A stretch of 64,000 bases of DNA from Maylandia zebra (Eukaryota > Chordata > Actinopteri > Cichliformes > Cichlidae). A program made the translations under genes and the position numbers. The DNA lies in the NCBI RefSeq assembly GCF_041146795.1, contig NC_135169.1:15724352-15788351 (forward strand), written 5' to 3'. The notes beneath the pieces were generated by a model. The model did no database searches. It saw only the letters and a list, made by a program, of their open reading frames with translations, and had not been told where the DNA came from. Of the stretch, positions 56,281 through 64,000 are shown piece by piece; positions within the stretch are counted from its first letter, which is position 1; each line of letters opens with the position of its first letter.

Positions 56281-56724
56281 TTGAAAATGTCATATAGGCT
56301 TTTACAAGTCAACAAGGGCAAAAAAACAACTTAAAAACCTCTGGAATTAAATAATGGTACATAAATAAGGTCTCATAGTTTGTCTGAAAAGCTGTAGTTG
56401 CGCTTTGGCATCTTTTAAACATCATCAGCCATGCTGCGGGGCGCTGTCTGTCCCGTCTGTGAGCGCAGAACAACCACTCACAAAGCAGCAGCTTGGGGAT
56501 GACGTCACACATATGGGTCCTCTGTAGGCCTATAGGAAAACCCGGACATTTTCATCAATCTCAAAAATCCCCCCGGACAGAACGTGAAAAGTGGACATGT
56601 CCGGGGAAAAGGGGACGGTTGGTCACCCTATTGTTATTGTCATCCAAAGACCTCTTGTTTTACTCATGTCAGCTTTCCTTGAGCCCCAAGTTTTTCTTCC
56701 TCTTTCATGCCACATTATCGTGTT

Positions 56725-57020
56725 CCTGTTTTTGTCACAGCTGCAGCAGCAGTCCTGTGGTGTGTGGGAAAAGGACTTGAATGCAGGCACTTACTGAGAA
56801 CCAAGGGAGGTTTATTGTAAATAACGGAACACATAGCAGGGATGGCAAAAACAGAACGAAAGATAACCTGAACTGGGAAAAACTAAAACTAAACAGCAAA
56901 CCTGAGGAGAGCAAAAGTAACATGAAGGAGGTGGTGAGCAGGGAGAAGATATGGCAGTTTCACGGAGACGTTCACAGATGGACCAGTAACGAGCACATGA
57001 GTTCACACAACATAAATACA
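56725..57020. repeat. GTCAC-ended repeat fragment
   Basis: TTTGTCACAGCTGCAGCAGC, TGAATGCAGGC, GGTTTATTGTAAATAACGG: similar in composition to the element at 12083. Right boundary is masked by the MITE at 57028. Confidence 0.35.
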
Positions 57021-57027
57021 CAGGCTG

Positions 57028-57705
57028 CATCCCAATTCAGGGTCTGCAGCCTTAAAGTACGCAGCCTTAACGGTCCACAAAGGCCGGAAGTGCGAGGCTT
57101 GTGAAATGGGACGGTCTAGCCTCCGTCGCGCTGTCCAGGTTGCCTAGTAACCATGATACTAACAGCTGGAAACGTTTCATACAGCTTTGTTTGACAGAAA
57201 TGAAGGAGAAAATATTTTGTTCATTGTTTGTTTGTTTCTACATGAGCTTTGATCATTCTCTGTAAGATTAAGCTCAGCTATTGAACGGTGTATATTTTAA
57301 AGTAAAGGCTTTAAAACCAAGTTAGTACAAACTTCACTAATGTCACATGACTTTGCCGACATGTGGCCAACAGTAATGTTTTAATGTTCTTCGTTATTAA
57401 ACATTTGCACATAAATAAGTGACATCATATTCAGTACTTACTTAAAGTTTACTCTTCGGGCGCCCCTCATCTGCCATTTTTTTTTTGGCAAAATTATCCA
57501 CACCCACCGCCGCGCTATGCATTCTGGGATATGTTGGGCCACGAAGTCTACACTGCCACATCCTTAAAATTCAGGGAAATGAAAGACACATTTGAGGGCC
57601 GCATTTCGAGCAGCCTTTGAATTGGGACAGCCTTCGTCGCGTCGCTGTGACGTAATCGGCCTTAAAATGCGGCCTTTAAGGCTGCAGACCCTGAATTGTC
57701 ATATC
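57028..57705. mobile_element. MITE with 25-bp inverted ends
   Basis: CAATTCAGGGTCTGCAGCC (57033) pairs with GGCTGCAGACCCTGAATTG (ending about 57699); AAAG and GCGGCCT/CGCAGCC repeats continue inward. The interior holds CpG-rich ends and an AT-rich middle without coding. Confidence 0.8.
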
Positions 57706-57849
57706 CGTTTCATAAAAATGCAGTCCTTTCTCTTAAAGCAAAACATGAACAACACTGACACGTTTTTAACAAGATTAATTAAAAACTTTTTTAATAAATA
57801 TATTTAATTTATTTTTTATACAAATTTTTCAGATGTGGATATTACTTAC

Positions 57850-57880
57850 ACAGTCTGATACAGAGAGATCTAAAATCCAT
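57850..57880 (-). pseudogene. Orphan receptor exon 1
   Basis: MDFRSLCIRL with a GTAAGT donor, and the upstream element at the usual distance. The flank resembles gene D (GCAGTGAG...GTGTC, AACTTCATGCAATGCAACAA). No second exon is visible before the MITE and LINE to its left. Confidence 0.7.
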
Positions 57881-58049
57881 GTTGTTTTGCTGAAGAATGA
57901 AGGCAGTGAGTGGGGGTGTCCTCAAACAGTTTTAATATCAAAAAATTTTAAAACTTCATGCAATGCAACAAAGTAGTTTTACAAAAGTAGTTTTCACTTA
58001 GACTGATTTGCTCTTGTGGTAATTTAAGCCTCTGTGATTACGTTCATAT

Positions 58050-58062
58050 CAGTGGGTGGAAC
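58050..58062 (-). promoter_or_regulatory. Conserved upstream element of the orphan exon
   Basis: CAGTGGGTGGAAC, 170 bp upstream of its ATG, one base changed from gene A. Followed by CCACTTCAGAC as in gene D. Confidence 0.45.
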
Positions 58063-58074
58063 AAATAACCACTT

Positions 58075-58392
58075 CAGACTTTTGTTCAGACTGCCTGTAC
58101 GGGAGAGCTGCCCTTTGTTTTGATTCCCTGTTTTCCTCCGTTTATGTGTTGGTAGGTAGGTTATGCTTCTATGTTGTATATTTTGTTTTCTTTGGGGTTA
58201 GGCAAGTTATTTTCATATCAAGGATATTTTGTTTGTTATGTTGGCCTTAGCTCTAACCCTCAGTCTGAACTAGAACATTTATGCTAGCAGGAAATAAACC
58301 TTTTAAAACTACCATCTTAGCTCCTCCTTCACTATTTACCTTTATGTTAGTCCCTTCTAACCCCTTGACTAGCGTGGGGACGTAACACTAAT
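58075..58392. repeat. Insertion in orphan-exon upstream flank
   Basis: The gene D flank (23220-23340) continues on either side of this block, so it is an insertion. It has a pyrimidine-rich body with GGGGACGTAACAC at the right and resembles R3-type elements. Confidence 0.45.
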
Positions 58393-58728
58393 ACAAAAAT
58401 ATCTTAACTGATGGTTGTATCATTACAGAAATACAAGAAAAAAACGTAAATATTCATCTTGTTCATAGTTTACAGTCTGTAGACTATACAGATTGTAAAC
58501 TATGTACGAAATTACACCAATATTAAATGAGCTATCCAAACAAATAAATACATAATGAAAAATAACCTGTTTTCTTAGTGGCACAAGAGAAATGTCAAGA
58601 ATGCATATAGAAGCAACTAATAGTCAATTTATAGTTACAGTTATAGTATAATAACTGTATGAAAAATCCTCAACACAAATTTGTTGCTTCAGTTCTTCCT
58701 CTCTTTAGAGCTCTGTCAATTTAAATCT

Positions 58729-58880
58729 ACAGGGTGGGCCATTTATATGGATACACCGTAATAAAATGGGAATGGTTGGTGATATTAAAGTCCTGTTTGT
58801 GGCACATTAGTATATGTGAGGGGGCAAACTCTTCAAGATGGGTGGTGACCATGGTGATGCAGAAAGCTTAATAGTCTCAG
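58729..58880. repeat. DNA-transposon end fragment
   Basis: TACAGGGTGGGCCATTTATA and ATGGGAATGGTTGGTGATAT, the recognisable terminus of a common vertebrate DNA element; the rest is absent. Confidence 0.5.
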
Positions 58881-58984
58881 AGTCTCTTCCTTTGTAGGTT
58901 TATCCTGTTATAGCCACACAACTGTAATGAAAGCCGGTGAACTTGTACTTTTAAAGGTATCTACAAAATAAGAACAACAATGAC

Positions 58985-59300
58985 ACACAACTAGTTGTGG
59001 GGATGTGAGTATATGCCCCGCTGATATATAGGCCCCGCTGATCGTGCTGTAACAGTGGTCTAATGTCCTCTCCTCTCTGGTCGGGCATTTAATATACTGC
59101 TTGTATTTGGGAAGCTCATGGCTCAGATTGGCTTTGTTAAAGTCCCCAAGAGCAATGATGAGAGAGTCCGGGAATGTCCGCTCCATGTGGAGAATCTGCT
59201 CCGCGAGTGCGCTCTGAGCTGCCTGCGCATCTGCGTCTGGCGGGATGTAAACAGCGGCCAGGATGAATGAAGCAAACTCCCGCGGAGAATAAAACGGTTT
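58985..59300 (-). pseudogene. Rex1-like APE endonuclease fragment
   Basis: SFILAAVYIPPDADAQAAQS, IIALGDFNKANLSHELPKY (GDFN catalytic motif) and REERTLDHCYST. Beyond 59300 lies a short AAAGGGCACAAA tandem repeat that makes CPFLCPFLCPF in translation. Possibly the missing endonuclease family of the LINE at 54360, inverted. Confidence 0.7.
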
Positions 59301-59747
59301 GCAGTGGATAAAAGGGCACAAAAAAGGGCACAAAAAAGGGCACAAATTCAAACCAATACTTAAGAGCTGGCTGTAGTTTAGACTTTTTACTTGCATGAAA
59401 TGTTTTTACATGTTTGTGTTTTGCAACTTTGACCAGGTATACTACAGGTAGTACATATTTTTGACAGAACACTGATAGGTTTGTAGCATAAACCTATTCG
59501 CTGGAACGTTAAGGACAATTCAACTACACAGCAAAAAAGCATTAAACACCAAGTAGGCAAAGTTCTTCGTGTTACTCATGCATGAGGGAGAGAACCACGA
59601 CAAGCGCCGTTCGTTCGCTTGACCCCAGTCGCTCTCGTCCGCTCCCCTGTAACACTGCTCTTTTATTGAGGTTACATGAATATACATAGGTTCATTAACA
59701 TATGACGTCTACATACACACAAAGAGTACCTTGCCTGTGCGTTGTGT

Positions 59748-59797
<50 letters not shown>

Positions 59798-60390
59798 TCA
59801 GAGTGTGACCCCATAAATGACTTCCCTAACCCTGCTGGTTTGGAAGTCCAGCAGTTCATCTAAACAAAAGGCACTTATCCTAAAACAGATAGAGACACGT
59901 TTATCCTACCATAAAACAATAAGAGAAGGTATGCCCTCTCCCATGCTCCCAGAATGTGGGTGTGAATGCCAGAACACTGGCATTCACACCAAGCCTTTGC
60001 AGACTATTAAGGATCACACATCCTATCACTACACAATCGATTATACACCTCTAAGCATATATGGTTAAATATTTCTAAGCATAAATGACAATAAACAATA
60101 CAAATCTAACAAATACAAATGCAAAAAAATATATATTCACAAGTACTTTTAAAAAGGATGAGTTTAACTGAGAATATTGAATAGTAACAAATATGAATAA
60201 GGAATGAGTATGATTAAAGAATAAAATACACAAGGTGGCATAATGAAACGTTTCAGTGCAGTTAAATCAAAGGTAACAGGTGTCAAAGTCTATATACGGT
60301 ATAGAGAAAAAGCAACAGTGTGACTCCTTTACAGTTGTTTAATGGAGTTATCGTGGTATTTTTACAGACATTACCCAGATTGACCCGTCA
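59300..60390. other. Repeat-rich intergenic DNA, no gene
   Basis: Holds a (GGGCACAAAAAA)n short repeat (59317-59345), a (TG)n microsatellite (59751-59796) and sequence with an LTR-like CTTTTATTGAGGTTAC near 59660 that could not be bounded. Confidence 0.45.
59751..59796. repeat. (TG)n microsatellite
   Basis: About 22 TG units. Confidence 0.95.
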
Positions 60391-60394
60391 ACCT

Positions 60395-60545
60395 TCCAAC
60401 TGGTGTACCAGCCACTCTACCTCAGCCACAGCACCTTGTATTCTCAGGCAGTCCCACATCCAAGTACTAACCAGGCCCGACCCTGCTTACCTCCGGATTT
60501 CAGACAAGATGGGACATGCTCACGATAGTGTGGCCATACACCCAT
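60395..60545 (-). repeat. 5S rRNA-derived repeat (5S pseudogene or 5S-SINE)
   Basis: The minus strand from about 60543 reads TGTATGGCCAC, ATCTTGTCTGAAATCCGGA, GGTAAGCAGGGTCGGGCCTG and GTTAGTACTTGGATGTGGGA, closely following vertebrate 5S rRNA including its internal control region. After GTGCTGTGGC a tRNA-like stretch follows (GTAGAGTGGCTGGTACACC, GGTTGACGGGTC) before 60395. Substitutions in conserved stems argue against a functional 5S gene. Confidence 0.75.
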
Positions 60546-60580
60546 ATTAATCACTTTCTGTTTTCTGTTTGTGCTGTTAT

Positions 60581-61943
60581 TCATATTCGCTTGTTTCCTG
60601 TGCAATGACAGTTACATTTACATGAAGTTGAACATGAGTTAGCTGTTGTAGCTCCAATTTTCCCATGGTGAAGTAGACCCAGCAGCAGCAGCAGCAGAGC
60701 CACCAGCATGATGGTGAACACAGTCCGTAAGATGAGGTAAACATTACAGCTGTGCTCTGAAGAGTCAATGAATGTGATGAAAGAATCTGTTTAATCACAC
60801 AAAGCAGGAGACTGAAGTAAGTCGTAGTCATTGGACTAGAATTTATGCTGATTTTGTCTGAAAGAATAGAAACCACAGGTTCCACCAAACCACCAAAGGT
60901 TCCTAAGACTGACACATAACTCAGTTAAGAGTCACTACATGATTCTGTTGTAATACTGGCATTAAAAGGGGGGGGGGGGGGGGGGGGGGCAGAAAGAAAT
61001 GATAAACAGCTCTTCAGTGTCTGTGTCAATGTCTAACCTGTGACATTCAGCCAGCTTTCTGGTGATTCAGCTCCTGAAATGCTGCACTTGTAAAGTCCTT
61101 CATCAGATTTTGAAACTTTGTGGATGGTCACAATTCCTTTGGAGCTGCTGCTGATGTTGAGTCCATCTTTGTAGAAATCTGCTGTGAACGTGGAGGAATT
61201 CATCTTGCTTCTGCAGCTCAGAGTCACATCTTCTCCCTCCATCACAGGAACAACAGGACTCTCCAGGATCACAGAACCAGCTGAATACCCATGTGCATAA
61301 TTCTTTTAATGAAAAGTTGTTTTTGAATATAACAATATATTGTTTACTTAAACCAAACATACCAGTGACAGTGATGTTGATAATGTTGCTCCTCTTCCCT
61401 TCTCTAGTTTCACACCAGTGCTTTCCACTGTCGTCTACATAAATAGCGTTTACAGTGCAGGAGGATCCTGTTGCTGTCTTCTTATTGCTGTTGCTACATG
61501 ATTGTATTTTATCTTTCAACTTATGTAAGACATTATGATGAGAGACTCCCTCACAGTAAAAAGTTACTGGCTCATATTCAAAGAACTGTGATCTGTTTGG
61601 AACAACACGAAGAAAAACTGCATCTGAGACAACAAAAAAAAAAACCTATTTACTTTTGTTTTTGAAAAACCAAAATATGCGACTATGCTAACTGAAATAA
61701 AAAAAAAGGAAATCACAAATTGATAAAAACAAATTGACAAATGTTCATGTCAGTTTAACTAGCTGTTACTTACCAACTCTCTGATCATGTGCAAAAAACA
61801 TCATCATCCAACTCATCACTGAAAAGACAAAAAACAAAAGGATTGCACACACACACAAATTAATCGTGTTAAAAATTTTAATCGTTTTTTTAATCAACCG
61901 TGATGGCGGATTAATTTGTATTAACACGTTAATTTTGACAGCA

Positions 61944-62040
<97 letters not shown>

Positions 62041-63440
62041 ATTAGAGATGGACCGATCCGATATTACGTATCGGTATCGGTCCGATGCTGACCTAAATTA
62101 CTGGATCGGATATCGGAGAAAATTAAAAAATTTAATCCGATCCATTAAATATCACGAAAGCACCTCGCAAAACTTGCAACACGCCGTAACTCACCTCAGA
62201 ACGTTAGCATGTCGGAACAGTATGCATCACGTGATAGAGCGGCTGTGGCATGCGGGACCTGTCGGTGGTCTGGATAGCATTTGGAGCTTTGCTAGCAACC
62301 CGGCATTTCATCTCCGATAAAGTTATCCCCGAGAGAAGTAAAGCAAGTGTGTAAGTCCATCTCTGAATGTTTGTAAAGCATTTCTGCCTTAAGCTTAACA
62401 AGCAAACTGCCTCATCTTGCTGCTACTTCAATCATGAAACTGCTTAATGATCAGCTGATCGGCTTTTCTGTCGCAAGTCCATCTCTCTTGTTTGTTTTTG
62501 GCCCACTTTGCACCAGAAAGAGGAAACCAGCGGCTGAACAGCAGCAGCACGTTTAAGCTTGATAAGCTGTTGTTAGAATTTATTTAATCTTACTTTCTAC
62601 TCGAGGATCTTTTTCTACGTAGCTGACGCTGGTAACTGTGCAGGGGCGGATCTAGCAAAGTTTAGCCAAGGGGGCCGATAGGGCATTAACTGGGAAAAGG
62701 GGGCACAAAGACAGACTTTTCTTTCTTATTCTCATTTAAAATGTCGAGCTTTTAATAAATAATTATCTCACACCCAAAGTTTTAATTTGATGTAAAAGGA
62801 ATAGAAGTCAATTACTGTATATAGTGACTATTAAGTCTAATATATATACCCTAGTAAGCTATAGTACTTTTTCCTTTGGGAAGGTACCATCTGTGCAGTC
62901 TGCAATTTTGTTGAAGAAAGATGTTGAATCTATTTAATATTTCTTGAAAAATAATTGATTTCTGTGCATTTTTTTTCACACTGCATCAAATTAAGGTTGA
63001 TTACGTCGATTAAGCATCATGAGGTGGAGCGTGAGGGGTGGTTCCCTATTTTTTATTTATTTATTTTTGTTGTTGCTGGGAGTTGGAACCCTATTAGTTA
63101 GGTTGCTTAATATTTACGCTAAGTACTCTTTAAAATACCAGAATAGGGAGGATGGTGTAGGTTTAAGTTTATTAGATTGATCAGTATTGCTGAACTATGA
63201 AATATTTTTTTTTGCATACAGGTATAACAGAATAGCTTTAGTGTAGTTGTTGTTTTAAACTTGAGTATGAACTTATACAAAATGCAGCAAGATATTTAAA
63301 AACAGTTTTGTTGATTAAAAAACACTATATCGGATTCATATCGGTATCGGCAGATATCCAAATTTATGATATCGGTATCGGTATCGGACATGAAAAAGTG
63401 GTATCGTGCCATCTCTAATATGTATATATTAGAGATGGCA

Positions 63441-63516
<76 letters not shown>

Positions 63517-63550
63517 TGCCATCTCTAATATGTATATATTAGAGATGGCA

Positions 63551-63604
<54 letters not shown>

Positions 63605-63753
63605 GTTTCTCAACATGAAATATTTCAAACAACACAGTGATTTGACAAAATTACTAACTTAAACAGAATCCTTAAAGTTTAGCTTAATAAATAGTTAATG
63701 TGATAATGGAGAAAGTACTCACTGAGTCGGATGCAAAAAGCTCTGACCCCCAT
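60581..63753 (-). CDS. FCRL/LITR-type receptor F, intact, short tail with TM arginine
   Basis: The cleanest gene of the window. Exons: 63753-63723 ([10 protein letters not shown]), 61818-61774, Ig1 61623-61363, Ig2 61280-61038, TM/tail 60756-60581. All junctions are GT/AG and phase 1; the total is 756 nt, 251 residues. Ig1: [16 protein letters not shown], then [19 protein letters not shown] (both canonical cysteines). Ig2: [27 protein letters not shown] and [15 protein letters not shown]. The TM exon reads [20 protein letters not shown] then [18 protein letters not shown], with a cysteine-rich end ([17 protein letters not shown]). The Arg at the membrane edge and the lack of tyrosines suggest pairing with an acidic-TM signalling adaptor such as an FcR-gamma-like chain (inference from mammalian FcR/KIR logic). 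Intron 1 contains a hAT element and long AT repeats; the Ig2-TM intron has a 22-G run at 60969. Confidence 0.8.
60969..60990. repeat. Poly(G) run in intron of gene F
   Basis: About 22 consecutive G, likely length-variable and assembly-sensitive. Confidence 0.9.
61949..62030. repeat. (TA)n microsatellite
   Basis: About 40 TA units directly abutting the hAT element. Confidence 0.95.
62043..63418. mobile_element. hAT-like element in intron 1 of gene F
   Basis: Ends TAGAGATGGACCGATCC and TCGTGCCATCTCTA (inverted), with subterminal ATCGGTATCGG clusters on both sides, typical of teleost hAT elements. The interior contains a CAGGGGCGGATC-type fragment at 62640-62720 and no transposase frame. Confidence 0.75.
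63405..63600. repeat. Palindromic hAT termini embedded in (AT)n
   Basis: Two identical 38-bp palindromes (63405-63442 and 63515-63552), each made of CGTGCCATCTCTA facing its complement TAGAGATGGCACG across ATATGTATATAT, separated and followed by (AT)n runs of 72 and about 48 bp. Confidence 0.9.
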
Positions 63754-63904
63754 GACGTCTTGCCGGTTGTGAACAACTCTCTTCCTGTGTGGCTAATTTA
63801 TGCTACTGAAACAATACTTGGCATTTAAAAATAGCTTTGAAAGAAGCAGAGATGCTGCTGTTGTTGTCAAGCCTCAGTGTTTCAGGCCACCATCAGGGAA
63901 ATTA

Positions 63905-64000
63905 AGCTGAAAAACTAGTTCATACATTTATTATTTCCAGGCTGGACTACTGTAATTCATTATTATCAGGATGTCCTAAAAATGCGCTGAAAAGCCTTCA
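63905..64000 (+). mobile_element. L2-like LINE fragment running off the window
   Basis: Frame reads KLVHTFIISRLDYCNSLLSG then CPKNALKSL, the L2 C-terminal motif SRLDYCNSL. Continues past the right edge. Confidence 0.8.

Larger units (their letters stand above)
53174..56632. mobile_element. DNA element with TAGGGTGACCA ends, loaded with insertions
   Basis: Left TAGGGTGACCATATTTTG and right, as complement, TAGGGTGACCAACCGTCCCC form terminal inverted repeats. GGACATGTCC-type sequence continues inward on the right. The interior is filled by a SINE (53846-54062), a TCTGGGCC-rich repeat (54120-54340) and a Rex1-like LINE (54360-56280). The two ends may belong to one split element or to two copies. 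Confidence 0.5.

Noticed and set aside
59560..60100. Possible LTR around the CTTTTATTGAGG segment
   Set aside because: No TG/CA ends or target duplication could be placed.
60421..60543. Functional 5S rRNA gene
   Set aside because: Several substitutions in conserved 5S positions and no array context; called 5S-derived repeat.
1..64000. CRISPR arrays, operons or prokaryotic promoters
   Set aside because: None seen; introns, LINEs, SINEs and microsatellites show this is vertebrate DNA.

Overview
This is vertebrate genomic DNA, very probably from a percomorph teleost (a cichlid is plausible but not provable from sequence alone). Coding sequence is split into short phase-1 exons with GT/AG boundaries. 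Intergenic DNA is AT-rich and microsatellite-rich, and it is packed with fish-type transposons (L1-like, L2-like, Rex1/CR1-like, Tc1/mariner, hAT, tRNA- and 5S-derived SINEs). No prokaryotic features, CRISPR arrays or rRNA operons are present.

The host content is one gene family, all on the minus strand. It is a tandem cluster of two-Ig-domain leukocyte receptors of the teleost Fc-receptor-like / leukocyte immune-type receptor (FCRL/LITR) type. Each gene starts with a two-exon signal peptide (M-D/E-V-R-A-L-C-I-R-L), then Ig1 (hallmark RLQFFEYES), Ig2 (VILESPAVPV...SPESWL), a TM exon and, in some copies, several small tyrosine-bearing cytoplasmic exons. I number them by position. A (9277 to about 990) is long-tailed with four tandem tyrosine exons. 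D (17285 to 14574) lacks Ig exons. B (36004 to 32171) is long-tailed with a premature stop. E (41756 to 40226) is short-tailed with a frameshifted Ig2. G (44.1-45.3 kb) is relics. H (51648 to 47594) is divergent. F (63753 to 60581) is short-tailed and looks intact. Orphan first exons lie at 29.8 kb and 57.9 kb. E and F carry an arginine at the start of the TM segment and almost no tail, as expected of receptors that borrow an adaptor. A, D and H carry tyrosine motifs. The cluster therefore resembles a paired activating/inhibitory receptor family undergoing birth and death.

Transposons account for most of the rest. Left part: L2 3-prime debris, a Tc1 element interrupted by an L1 fragment, a solo LTR, and a Tc1-like element with 287-bp TIRs inside a duplicated receptor 3-prime unit. 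Centre: a 5.7-kb L1 with intact ORF1 that separates gene D from its upstream element, and an L2-type LINE with an uninterrupted 3.4-kb ORF. Right part: Rex1/CR1 fragments, several MITEs, a 5S-derived repeat and a hAT element ending in palindromic AT-rich repeats. Several insertions have exact target-site duplications or a paralogous empty site, so their order can be read directly.

Exon boundaries were assigned by eye from splice sites, reading phase and comparison among the paralogs. No database search was run.
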